A DNA stretch of 64,000 nucleotides from Limnoperna fortunei (taxonomy: Eukaryota; Mollusca; Bivalvia; Mytilida; Modiolidae): positions 14,580,641 through 14,644,640 of the forward strand of contig OX104122.1 in assembly GCA_944474755.1 (NCBI GenBank), given 5' to 3'. Of the stretch, positions 59,901 through 64,000 are shown in pieces (positions within the stretch are counted from its first letter, which is position 1; each line of letters begins with the position of its first letter). The translations under genes were made by a program, and so were the position numbers. The notes beneath the pieces are model-generated. The model had not been told where the DNA came from, did no database searches, and worked only from the letters and a program-made list of their open reading frames with translations.

Positions 59901-60493
59901 GTGTGTTTTGCCATAATTACATCTACATGTATTTTGATGTGTGTTTTACCATTATTACATCTACATGTATTTTGATGTGTGTTTTGCCTTATTTACTTTT
60001 CTCATTAAAAAAACAGTCATTACAAAATACACAGAAACATCAGAAATAGTGTTCTTTCTATTTTGTAGAATTATTACACTAAATTTGATGTACTTTTAAA
60101 ACTACAAAAAATACAGCTTATCTGAATAATTACACACTCTCTAAATTGCTGCAGGATAAAGTGGTCTAATAAAAAGTCGATCAAAGACAGAAATGGCTGG
60201 ATTTCGTTAAACAGGAAGTACGTGAGTGACAGACCTGAAATCAAATACCACGTTATGGGAGGCCATGCTGATGCTGCATACCAAATTTCAAGATAATGTG
60301 ATTAGTAGTTGCTGAGACACTGTTAAGAAAATATTTTCCCCCCCCACACGCTGCCTGCCACACATTCACCATTTTAATACCCAGATTTTCACTCAGTGAA
60401 ATGCGGCCAAAAATACACCAGTACACTGTGAATTGTGCACTTACCAAAGCTTTGGATGAGTTTATCCAAGTCGGCTGTATTTTCACCATCCAT
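23584..60493 (-). CDS. SIX6OS1-like (C14orf39-like) synaptonemal complex protein, 17 exons
   Basis: I joined 17 exons by eye, and every junction is GT-AG with matching phase. The spliced frame is 2,223 nt, 740 residues plus stop. Residues ~17-235 are highly charged and coiled-coil-like, with a motif HYQNIWKDYEAKY in exon 5. Residues ~320-500 are rich in Pro/Thr/Gln with repeated TPQ/TPP. The last ~110 residues are Gly/Ser/Phe-rich (SLFGDS, FSFSFGG) and end in FSFF. SIX6OS1, a central-element protein of the meiotic synaptonemal complex, has this order of features and a similar Phe-rich end; the human protein is shorter (587 residues). The identity is my recognition, not a search. The gene covers 37 kb, with introns packed with mobile elements, and lies downstream of no visible promoter. 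An alternative is another coiled-coil meiotic protein. Confidence 0.72.
24794..24977 (-). CDS. SIX6OS1-like exon 16
   Basis: Acceptor TTTCAG, donor GTCAGT. Encodes QTKDSSKKTEEPPFGELSTE to FFSCKSP; ends in phase 1. Confidence 0.68.
25048..25198. repeat. 56-bp-arm inverted repeat
   Basis: Arms 25048-25103 and 25143-25198 are reverse complements with three mismatches, around a 39-base loop. Both arms contain the phrase TATAATATGGTTTGGGTCTG or its complement. It lies between exons 15 and 16 of the SIX6OS1-like gene, so the pre-mRNA could fold into a long hairpin. Confidence 0.85.
25495..27165. repeat. 64-bp minisatellite, ~26 copies
   Basis: The unit contains CTACTAATGGTGACTTGTAT and GTCAGTTTCAGCTTATCTCA. 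The first three units read TATATGAACAC where later ones read TATGTCAACAC, and two alternating variants (TACTG/ACGG or ATGG with CAGCTT/CAGTTT) hint at dimer-scale amplification. Located in the intron between exons 15 and 16. Confidence 0.9.
27165..27312 (+). repeat. SINE fragment, plus orientation
   Basis: Ends in the complement of the shared SINE tail (AAGATATAGCTAAAAAATTG followed by GGAAGTGGCATT). It directly abuts the 64-bp minisatellite; the tRNA-like head is missing. Confidence 0.6.
27439..27504 (-). CDS. SIX6OS1-like exon 15
   Basis: Acceptor TGTCAG, donor GTAAGT. Encodes DPNKDHSSGIFTGITTFNLF plus DS; ends in phase 0. Confidence 0.65.
27861..28000 (-). CDS. SIX6OS1-like exon 14
   Basis: Acceptor TTTCAG, donor GTAAGT. 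Encodes ESMSIENELKEFSPFDMEKH through MYSAEKI; ends in phase 0. Confidence 0.68.
28125..28255 (-). repeat. SINE fragment
   Basis: Tail and body of the SINE (GGTGTTTAATGCCACTTTCA to CCCCCGACCTTCGGGCC); head absent. Located in the intron between exons 13 and 14. Confidence 0.65.
28868..29562 (-). repeat. 53-bp minisatellite containing a copied splice donor
   Basis: About 13 copies. On the minus strand each unit reads CTAAAACCACAGGTTTAAC and onward to AAGTGTAAGTGTAATGCATT. The unit next to exon 13 repeats the exon end and donor exactly (AAAACCCCAG|GTATAACAAG). So the unit equals the last ~12 exon bases plus ~40 intron bases. Confidence 0.9.
29563..29676 (-). CDS. SIX6OS1-like exon 13
   Basis: Acceptor CATCAG, donor GTATAA. 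Encodes EAENQNTTDQSSEDADQQPK through PPASPQKPKTPKTP; ends in phase 1. Its last ~12 bases and donor have been amplified as a 53-bp minisatellite in the following intron. Confidence 0.68.
30083..30169 (-). CDS. SIX6OS1-like exon 12
   Basis: Acceptor TTCTCAG, donor GTAAGT. Encodes QPKRVPTVITPSQQTEHMSA and LKITSISE; ends in phase 1. Confidence 0.65.
30852..31319. mobile_element. 468-bp MITE, copy 1
   Basis: The terminal inverted repeat is AGGTGTAGGACCACCA at the left, and its complement TGGTGGTCCTACACCT ends the element. No coding frame. A near-identical copy lies at 32571-33040. No convincing target duplication was found. Confidence 0.8.
32220..32237 (+). repeat. Poly-G run
   Basis: An uninterrupted run of about 18 G, unusual in such AT-rich sequence. 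It could be a sequencing-length artefact or a site of quadruplex folding. Confidence 0.7.
32571..33040. mobile_element. 470-bp MITE, copy 2
   Basis: Same orientation as copy 1 and differing from it by about four substitutions and one 2-bp indel, plus the last base of the right terminus. Located 1.25 kb from copy 1 in the same intron. Confidence 0.8.
33567..34385 (-). pseudogene. pogo/Tigger-type transposase, 5'-truncated
   Basis: The frame reads back from a TGA near 34383 through PADTTVAPKGSKSVTVKTTG and MLACTADGAKLPPYVVFKRK to a stop at 33567. DDE_1 domain motifs are clear: the second catalytic Asp in LLVLDAF, then IIPGGMTSMLQPLDVSINKP. The tail is acidic (EEDDESDFEGF). The DNA-binding N-terminus and the first catalytic Asp are absent, so it is a remnant. 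It lies in the intron between exons 11 and 12 of the SIX6OS1-like gene, on the same strand. No terminal repeats were found around it. Confidence 0.85.
34490..34697 (-). repeat. tRNA-derived SINE with head
   Basis: The plus strand shows AGACTTGAACCTGCAACCTC (B-box complement) and ACCACTCAGCCACC (A-box complement near 34675). On the minus strand these give a tRNA-like head. The tail is at the low-coordinate end (AGTTTTTATTGGGGAGGAAG). Confidence 0.7.
34722..35568. mobile_element. hAT5-like non-autonomous element (TSD TTAAT)
   Basis: Inverted ends CAGTGTTCCAGCTAGG and complement CCTAGCTGGAACACTG. Exact 5-bp duplication TTAAT at 34717-34721 and 35569-35573. Length 847 bp, no coding frame. The hAT5 label is inferred from CAG-type ends and 5-bp duplication. 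Confidence 0.85.
35592..35850. repeat. Pearl-like element, one core
   Basis: Begins AACAAGTGTGGACTGTGAGC and ends with a hairpin CCCCCCAAAC/GTTTGCGGGGGG followed by TATAAT. It contains one core with TCATGCACATCTACATATAA and GCGGTTTAGGAGGAGTTACG. Confidence 0.75.
36290..36395 (-). CDS. SIX6OS1-like exon 11
   Basis: Acceptor TTTGTAG, donor GTAAGC. Encodes VSKHRPIVPQVPYFPKFEVP and on to RPITNFSSS; ends in phase 1. Confidence 0.65.
36709..36965 (-). CDS. SIX6OS1-like exon 10 (TPQ-rich)
   Basis: Acceptor CTAATAG, donor GTACAG. The longest internal exon, Pro/Thr/Gln-rich, with TPP, TPQF, TPQS, TPQT and final PPTPQ. The stretch is probably disordered; repeated TP could be phosphorylation sites (inference). 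Ends in phase 0. Confidence 0.68.
37026..37744. mobile_element. hAT5-like non-autonomous element (TSD AAAAA)
   Basis: Inverted ends CAGGGATATACACTAAC and complement of CAGGGATTTACACTAACAG. 5-bp flanks AAAAA on both sides. 719 bp. Frames at 37327-37579 lie inside it and match no family. Confidence 0.8.
37745..40028. other. Intron 9, AT-rich
   Basis: Nothing coding recognised apart from short GATT repeats near 38410-38430. No element ends found. Confidence 0.45.
40029..40140 (-). CDS. SIX6OS1-like exon 9
   Basis: Acceptor TTATAG, donor GTAAAA. Encodes VSLQPNLKKNMSKNESESDA to EEKHDSP; ends in phase 1. Confidence 0.65.
40241..40673. repeat. Pearl-like element, two cores
   Basis: Same ends as 35592-35850. 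Two cores, each starting AAGTCCAATTATCTCCCCTG, near 40291 and 40461. Ends with a hairpin made of a C run and a G run around AAACAAGTTTG. Confidence 0.8.
40680..40950. repeat. Short interspersed repeat related to pearl-like ends
   Basis: Starts AATCTGTGAGCTAATGCGCA...GATACCCCCGC and ends GTATACCCCCTG...GAGGGTATAAT. The ends share the GATACCCC / GGGGTATAAT pattern of the pearl-like elements, but the core differs. Confidence 0.5.
41230..41430. repeat. Fragment related to the 19.7-21.2 kb repeat block
   Basis: Shares GAAATTGAGGTCAAGGT, CAGCCACCACCTGTTCCCAT and a GACAAAAATC ending with the block around 20820-21015. Confidence 0.55.
41495..42320. mobile_element. hAT5-like non-autonomous element A1 (TSD AACAG)
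   Basis: Ends CAGGTGTTGAAAATTT and AAATTTTCAACCCCTG complement family. Exact 5-bp AACAG at 41490-41494 and 42321-42325. 826 bp. The second family member is at 55838-56588. Small frames near 42140-42383 are not conserved as protein between the two copies. Confidence 0.88.
42480..42603 (-). CDS. SIX6OS1-like exon 8
   Basis: Acceptor ATTTAG, donor GTAAGA. Encodes SMIKDSEEDENFNVGKVVLS through HKRSPTD; ends in phase 0. The 8.5-kb intron before it carries the piggyBac pseudogene and the LTR element. Confidence 0.65.
42604..44095. other. Intron 7, between exon 8 and the piggyBac remnant
   Basis: AT-rich, with a fragment TGTTGTTTAACGCCCAGCAA...ATTTCAGCTATATTCAGG at 42968-43010 that resembles the SINE tail. 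No gene. A 75-codon plus-strand frame at 43164-43391 has no family match. Confidence 0.4.
44096..44647 (-). pseudogene. piggyBac exon 5 (third Asp, Cys-rich end)
   Basis: Acceptor TTTCAG before 44647. VHFLSSNSNPTGAGSTFRKL, a TAA, then NYHKYMGGVD and KWWKYLFFYLINLCITNTFI. After another frame change comes KRKETVFGCSNCDIYLCKEG with a stop at 44096-44098. Confidence 0.85.
44934..45117 (-). pseudogene. piggyBac exon 4
   Basis: Acceptor TTTCAG, donor GTAAAT. RYFTSIPLLRCLERNGIYGC through RQSGNLLANVWQDKKK; intact frame. Confidence 0.85.
45515..46130 (-). repeat. 3' LTR
   Basis: 616 bp. On the minus strand it starts TGACCGAGTGAAATATAGAC right after the polypurine tract and ends with the hairpin GACCAG...CTGGTC then ACA. 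It has a single terminal hairpin. Confidence 0.9.
46131..46146 (-). promoter_or_regulatory. Polypurine tract
   Basis: GGGAGGAGAGGCAAA abuts the start of the 3' LTR, the normal site of plus-strand priming in LTR retroelements. Confidence 0.7.
46176..47111 (-). CDS. Gag-like zinc-knuckle and coiled-coil protein
   Basis: 311 residues. Residues ~22-34 form a knuckle CGRCGNKHQPQLC (CX2CX3HX4C) and residues 41-54 a canonical CFSCNKSGHFSRMC (CX2CX4HX4C). A basic stretch KSDKKKKRDYERIQKFNDKK follows, then ~170 residues of coiled coil (for example KIEQLQQELDSA-like heptads: EKIKQLQQELDSANNVINVL), and a Gln/Arg/Gly-rich end RFQHRGRFNNIGGRFY. CCHC knuckles bind nucleic acid in retroelement Gag proteins. 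The order is unusual, because in most Gags the knuckles come last and here they come first. There is no matrix/capsid-like helical domain that I recognise. Start ATG at 47109-47111 has a fair context (GACATGG). The frame is intact although its host transposase is decayed. Confidence 0.8.
   Translation of the reverse strand: MEYSFRPQWKPWNFQMCYLPYCGRCGNKHQPQLCPAFRKHCFSCNKSGHFSRMCETRIPKYMQRITRPVQKSDKKKKRDYERIQKFNDKKKLLRELPFSNVRSKSFYNCLDIYKSQSVKLELNSIKKKLRKQQESNRNMTSSYEKHVQLLEDKLSNLTKTTESKINELKDLKETSEQRTRILEQQLQTFYRDSSESVMNFSKDNVTKYIEKIKQLQQELDSANNVINVLSEPYQHNSLLHTAEINKEREEKQNLTVHLQHLSEEIVQLKHRIQLLNTENDNLQLRIQPHQLVQPQRFQHRGRFNNIGGRFY
47205..47222 (-). promoter_or_regulatory. Candidate primer-binding site
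   Basis: TGGTGCAGAGTCCGTGGC on the minus strand begins with TGG, the complement of a tRNA CCA end, 2 nt after the extended 5' LTR. I cannot say which tRNA matches. Confidence 0.55.
47225..47870 (-). repeat. 5' LTR with an extra terminal hairpin
   Basis: The portion 47253-47870 matches the 3' LTR. The extra 28 bases at 47225-47252 hold a second hairpin GACCGG...CCGGTC with a similar loop. Placing the LTR end at 47225 puts the primer-site candidate two bases away, as expected for retroelements. Confidence 0.75.
48070..48215 (-). repeat. SINE fragment
   Basis: AGCAATTTTTCAGCTATATA...CAGTTTTTATTGAGGGGAG and a body up to about 48215; head missing. It lies in the intron between piggyBac exons 2 and 3. 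Confidence 0.6.
48482..48841 (-). pseudogene. piggyBac exon 2 (first catalytic Asp)
   Basis: Acceptor TTGCAG, donor GTATAT. VANEEIKAFIGINILMSVMQ to NRFSKL, then one frame change, then YIHVNNNQTAVPRGNNEGYD and NQTVDEAMIKYKGRFSIKQY to MP. Confidence 0.85.
49488..49925 (-). pseudogene. piggyBac exon 1
   Basis: ATG at 49923-49925. Ser/Asp/Glu-rich, then FGERTGPVHMLPLDATAVDF, ending QHWEE at donor GTAACA. This is the poorly conserved acidic leader usual for the family. Confidence 0.8.
49926..51125. other. Intron 7, upstream of the piggyBac remnant
   Basis: No coding sequence recognised. A short imperfect repeat AGGCGTCATTATGGAGTAAA / AAGGCATCATTATGGAGGAA occurs near 50965 and 50999. No TTAA-linked inverted terminal repeat could be matched to the far side of the transposase. 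Confidence 0.4.
51126..51211 (-). CDS. SIX6OS1-like exon 7
   Basis: Acceptor TTTAG is used at 51211; the CAG four bases further in would break the frame. Encodes AARREQETVNEHMEVEEDET to SALI. Donor GTATTG; phase 2. Confidence 0.65.
51426..51538 (-). CDS. SIX6OS1-like exon 6
   Basis: Acceptor GTGCAG, donor GTAAAT. Encodes KLKVGTSKIEKEIKCAYKEK and a Glu/Lys-rich tail; ends in phase 0. Vertebrate relatives have extra residues between this and exon 5, so a small unseen exon is possible, though phases already match. Confidence 0.65.
51953..52794. mobile_element. hAT5-like non-autonomous element (TSD TAATG)
   Basis: Inverted ends CAGTGTGGGAAACGA and TCGTTTCCCACACTG. Exact TAATG at 51948-51952 and 52795-52799. 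842 bp. Subterminal GGCGAGT motifs occur at both ends (TACTCGCC, TTGGCGAGTTGGCGAG). Internal frames are not recognised. Confidence 0.88.
53747..54499. repeat. Pearl-like element, four cores
   Basis: Same ends as 35592-35850 and 40241-40673. Four ~165-175-bp cores (near 53780, 53930, 54095 and 54290), each with TTCATGCACATCTACATATG or a close variant and GCGGTT[TA]AGGAGGAGTTGCG-type text. There is a short repeated AAAGTCTAAGTCCAATTATC near 54250-54300. A plus-strand frame at 54426-54707 spans its end and is incidental. Confidence 0.85.
55692..55837 (-). repeat. 73-bp tandem duplication carrying an exon end and donor
   Basis: Two extra copies of the segment that ends exon 5. On the minus strand each reads GATGATTATAAAAGTAAG and then TTTCAATTGAATGTCGGTCG. 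The original is at 56589-56660. The hAT5-like element 55838-56588 has inserted between the original and the two copies. Confidence 0.88.
55838..56588. mobile_element. hAT5-like non-autonomous element A2 (TSD ATCCG)
   Basis: Ends CAGGGGTTGAAAAATTT and complement TTTTCAACCCCTG. Exact ATCCG at 55833-55837 and 56589-56593. 751 bp. Clearly the same family as 41495-42320 along its whole length (for example CCTAAGCCCCAACAT...AATTAACCAAGCCCTAAAAA in both). Confidence 0.9.
56644..56831 (-). CDS. SIX6OS1-like exon 5, most conserved part
   Basis: Acceptor TTTAAG, donor GTAAGT. Encodes RQERADIIKHYQNIWKDYEA through a Lys/Glu-rich helix to QKQIDDYK; ends in phase 1. This is the segment that most recalls the vertebrate protein. 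Its last 13 bases and donor have been duplicated into the next intron (see 55692-55837). Confidence 0.75.
57948..58037 (-). CDS. SIX6OS1-like exon 4
   Basis: Acceptor TACCAG, donor GTAAAT. Encodes SLKKTLVVLKDHEAALQKTL followed by ADLIEKGNKT; ends in phase 2. Confidence 0.7.
58252..58378 (-). CDS. SIX6OS1-like exon 3
   Basis: Acceptor TTTAAG, donor GTAGAC. Encodes a charged helix (ALEKEIDLKKTETERLQKDI and on to RDNVE); ends in phase 2. Confidence 0.7.
58914..58970 (-). CDS. SIX6OS1-like exon 2
   Basis: Acceptor CCTAG, donor GTACAA. Encodes EFENQQYVKCIEQENQHIE; ends in phase 1. Confidence 0.65.
59575..59990. repeat. 38-bp minisatellite, ~11 copies
   Basis: Unit ACATCTACATGTATTTTGAT followed by GTGTGTTTTACCATAATT, with alternating TTTTACC/TTTTGCC variants. 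In intron 1 of the SIX6OS1-like gene. Confidence 0.9.
60445..60493 (-). CDS. SIX6OS1-like exon 1 (start)
   Basis: ATG at 60491-60493 opens MDGENTADLDKLIQSF. TTTACAG stands directly before the ATG, so an upstream untranslated exon may exist. Donor GTAAGT; ends in phase 1. Confidence 0.65.
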
Positions 60494-60628
60494 CTGTAAA
60501 CATAAAGAGAAATATTGATGTATTATATTATACTTAATAAGAAACAGCCTTACCAAAAGTTGAATATCTCTGCCAATGGGAACATTTGGTCTTAAATAAT
60601 CAAAAAAATGTCTGACTCAACAAATTGT

Positions 60629-61516
60629 TGTGGACCAGTCTTCGCGAAATATGACGGTCCGCCGGACCCGATCGGTAAAATTGCCATTGGACCGGCAGTC
60701 TATTTAATTGTGTCTGACCAAATGACCGGCAGATAAATTTCATGAGACGCGGTCCGATGATTCTTTGTTTTGCGCCTGAAAATCAGTTGACCTTTTTATC
60801 TTCTTAATTTACTTAACTTAATCGAAAGGCACCACAAAATTAGTGTTAATTTTACTTGACACCGGTATTCCATGGTTATTCCCCTTTAATTATAATCGTG
60901 CATTTTGATTGGACAAAGCATCTATTCTAATATATAAACCGGTGTCATACAAAATCAGGACCGGAATCAAATTTTGATCTACAAATAAAATGAAGATAAA
61001 GAAGGCTGTTCTAATTTTCAAACTGAGTTTTTGAATTTTGAAAATATACTGAAAATAGTAGAGATTAACATTATTATTACCCTACTCAGAAACTCTTACG
61101 GTAATTACATTGGTTGATTATATTTATTTTTAATACTTGCTTATGTTTCAATCAATATTTTTAACTGTGTTCTATGTTAAAAATTTTAATTGATAATAAG
61201 TAAAATGTATTTGATCGAAAACCCAAATTGAAACATTGACTTTCTTATAATTTTGCCCAACATCAAACTCAAATGTAAATATATTGAGATTTTTATAAAA
61301 AATCTTTTATCTGTATCTAATAATTAAAATTAAGTAGTGATTTAACAAATAATTTGTGATCTCAAACACAAAGATTTTATAACTGAATTTTTCATGAGTA
61401 TTGTCTTATTGAAAATTTCGGTCCGGCACAATTGTCTTCGGTCAGGCAGGTGGACATGGATGGCCGGACCGTATGTCAGGCATGTCATTTGCAACTTTTG
61501 TGAAGACTGGTGGACA
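60629..61516. mobile_element. 888-bp inverted-terminal-repeat element
   Basis: Left end TGTGGACCAGTCTTCGCGAAA pairs with the right-end complement TGTCCACCAGTCTTCACAAAA (4 mismatches in 21). Subterminal GACGGTCCG / CCGGACCG motifs recur at both sides. Target duplication not resolved. It lies just upstream of exon 1 of the SIX6OS1-like gene. Confidence 0.65.
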
Positions 61517-62660
61517 CTAAATAAATGCAATTTTATTAAGACTTAACATTTTAGTAGCAAACATATAGGTCAGACAAGTTTGCCTGACTGGATAAAAAAT
61601 TGCCTACAAGATCCTGTGGTCAGACATGTCATTTTAGGAAGATTGTGAGAAGTATAGAGAGCACTTAGCGATATTCAATGAGCAGTTACACTCAAGAATC
61701 ATGTACAAGATTTGTTATAATCATGTATGAACGATGCACAGTCCTATGTTTCATCAATGGTGCTACAAAGTATATATATGTATGAAGTAAAGAATTAGAA
61801 ATATATTACAGATGTTGTTTTCAAATGTAGGATTTGTTTTCCATTTTTCTTTATTTCTAGATGATCCGTCCTTGGACGATTTGGTCCCAATAAAACAAAG
61901 GTTCTTTAAATTCAGAGGAAAATTACAGTTATTAGTTGTATTTGAAAGTATGGTAGTACACTTTAATTTCTGTGATAAGAATGTCTAGCACTGGGTATTT
62001 TTTCAATGGAAGATAATTTTGTTAATACACCTATATTTTATTATTGACGAATCATTTAAGAGAAAACTATTTCACCAGGACATTTTGCTGATACACTTGA
62101 CATACTGTATTTGACAATAATTAATGCCCCTCCTCTATTAATGGCCTCCCCCTATTTACTCAAAAAAAAAACTTCAACTGCAATAAATCTCCAATTGGGT
62201 ACTTCCAACAACTCCTGTAAAGTGTGGTATCCTCTAATGGAACTTGAAAAATCCAGTTCCTTCCTTAACACTTCTCGATTTAGGCAGAATTGTACTGCCG
62301 TTATAAGTCCTAAGTGTGTTTAAATAGATGGACTTCAGTTGGGTTTTTTTACACCCCCCTTTTAGAACAATGCAACAGCCCTGGGTGCTTATTAGGTCAA
62401 ATATGGTAGTTTCAATATAGATCATGGTTATTTATTTCTAAGTGTTTTAAACAGATGACATATGAACCTTTATTCGAAAACTTTGTTCTTTCTAAAAAAC
62501 TGATGTTTTCTTACTTTTTAATCATGGTACATGTATAGACTTTCATACATGTAATTATATTGTTATTGAATCTTCCTATTGTATTACAATAATTGGTGTC
62601 AGATAATAGTAATTTGCGAACTTAAAATAATGAATTAATATAAATTATAATTAAAAACAT
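61517..62660. other. Upstream region, nothing recognised
   Basis: Short frames near 62111-62425 on both strands lack a family match. No promoter motif that I would defend. Confidence 0.4.
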
Positions 62661-62662
62661 TG

Positions 62663-62667
<5 letters not shown>

Positions 62668-62725
<58 letters not shown>
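62668..62725. repeat. (TA)n microsatellite
   Basis: About 28 uninterrupted TA dinucleotides. Confidence 0.95.
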
Positions 62726-62728
<3 letters not shown>

Positions 62729-62960
62729 TCTGATCAATTCCCTATTTACGGCAGACAGAGTTACTTCCCATTTGCAAGAGTTGTCTTTCATAACAGCAGG
62801 TATCTGGTATTCAAAAGATAGGGCAAAATCAAGTTTTTATTTTTCCTAAATAATTTCTGTGGTCTGACTGTTCCAGTACAACTACAGTATGCTGCAGAAT
62901 TAGTTTGCACTTATGATGATCATAATAAATTTTACCAGATGCTCTGCTATATATGAATAA

Positions 62961-64000
62961 AAAAATATTGCAGAAAAACTGCTAGGTACTATACTTTTAT
63001 ATGCAGATGATATTGTTTTACTATCTCAAAGTAAAGAGGGACTACAAAAATCACTTAACATTTTATATGAATTTTGTTCAACCTGGAAATTACAAGTCAA
63101 CATAAATAAATCAAAGATAAAGGTATTCAATTCAAATGGTACTACTTATCAGAACCAATTTACTTATAACAATTTAAACCTTGAAACAGTAACACATTAT
63201 TGTTACTTGGGTATGGTATTGAAATACAATGGAAACTTTAATTTGGCTATAAATACCTTAATGGAAAAAGCCAGAAAAGCATGCTTTAAAATTAAAAAGG
63301 TAATAGGTATCAATAATCCTTGTAAACTTTTGGAAAAACTATTTGATTCGTTAGTTATTCCCATACTTCTATATGGAAGTGAAGTTTGGGGGGTTGACTC
63401 CTCATTCAAAGACTCTGATGCATATGAAAAACTACACATCAAATTCATTAAAGAGATATTAGGAGTTTACTGTAAGGCAACAAATGATGGTTGTCGTGCA
63501 GAATTAAACAGAACTCCATTAAAATGTAAAATTTTATTTTCTATATTTAATTTTTTCAAGCATATCCTTGATGCTGATAATACCTTACTAAAAGAAATTT
63601 ATATTAACTCAAAAGAATTTAATCCTTGGGTAAAAAAGTTCAAAAAGATTATAAATAATCTTGGTTTTTCATTCATGATAAACAACACATCCCTTTCTAA
63701 AAACAACCTTAGTCAAATTAAGCAACGGATACAAGATCAATGTCTTCAGGATCAAAACTCGAATATTTACAAAACAACAAAATTAGAATTTTTTCAAAGT
63801 ATATACATGATGGGGACAAGACCTCCATATGTCGATATATTACAAAACAAAGAAGATCGAGCTGCTGTTTGTAAAATCAGAATTAGCGCTCATTCACTTT
63901 TCATTGAACAAGGAAGACATCTTAATATTCCAAAAAAAGAAAGGTATTGTCCGATATGTAAATCAGGACAAATTGAAGATGAAAATCATTTTCTACTAAA
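62961..64000 (+). pseudogene. Non-LTR retrotransposon polymerase, 5'-truncated, runs off the window
   Basis: One open frame from 62961 to the window end. It has the reverse-transcriptase core LLYADDIVLLSQSKEG (the YADD catalytic motif C), then KLQVNINKSKIKVF and HYCYLGMVLKYNGNFN. The thumb/linker follows with LVIPILLYGSEVWGVD, and CPICKSGQIEDENHFLL stands near the end, where such ORFs have a CCHC-like motif. Motifs A and B, the endonuclease and the 5' end are missing: a stop lies at 62958-62960 and nothing RT-like precedes it. No frameshift is seen in 346 codons. The 3' end lies beyond the window, so its fate is unknown. Confidence 0.88.

Overview
The window is eukaryotic, AT-rich and crowded with repeats. 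A short-interspersed repeat with a tRNA-like head recurs through it, the minisatellites are long and plentiful, and one repeat family with variable tandem cores resembles the 'pearl'-type elements of bivalves. I therefore infer a bivalve mollusc, probably a mytilid mussel; this rests on repeat style, not on a database match.

Two host loci can be read, both on the minus strand. (1) At 3848-8339 lie remnants of a Patched-domain (PTCHD3-like, sterol-sensing/RND family) gene. Four exons with good splice sites are visible, but it carries an in-frame TAG, a frameshift and a missing stretch near the N-terminus, so it is called a pseudogene, with assembly error as the alternative. (2) At 23584-60493 lies a 17-exon gene that I rebuilt exon by exon. 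All 16 junctions are GT-AG, all phases agree, and the spliced frame is 2,223 nt (740 residues plus stop). Its N-terminal coiled coil, central TPQ-rich stretch and Phe/Gly/Ser-rich tail ending in FSFF match the layout of the meiotic synaptonemal-complex protein SIX6OS1 (C14orf39). This is the main host gene of the window.

The rest is repeats and nested mobile DNA. 1-3600: tRNA-headed SINE pieces, snap-back hairpins and two tandem copies of a ~1.06-kb repeat rich in AGGTCA direct repeats. 8340-16600: mostly empty, with 30-bp and 20-bp minisatellites near 11.2-11.9 kb. 17.1-22.2 kb: two TTAA-flanked MITEs bracket a ~57-bp satellite array that is itself split by a second tandem-repeat block. Inside the introns of the SIX6OS1-like gene sit five elements with exact 5-bp target duplications (hAT5-like), a pair of near-identical 468-bp MITEs, a pogo/Tigger transposase remnant, three pearl-like elements, a 56-bp-arm inverted repeat, and a five-exon piggyBac transposase pseudogene. 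The piggyBac catalytic exon is cut by a 2.36-kb LTR retroelement that encodes only a Gag-like zinc-knuckle/coiled-coil protein. The last kilobase is the 3' part of a non-LTR retrotransposon polymerase that runs off the window.

The most unusual observations are the Gag-only LTR element, whose terminal hairpin is duplicated with compensatory base-pair changes, and two tandem repeats in the SIX6OS1-like gene whose unit contains the end of an exon plus its splice donor, so that the donor has been copied many times.
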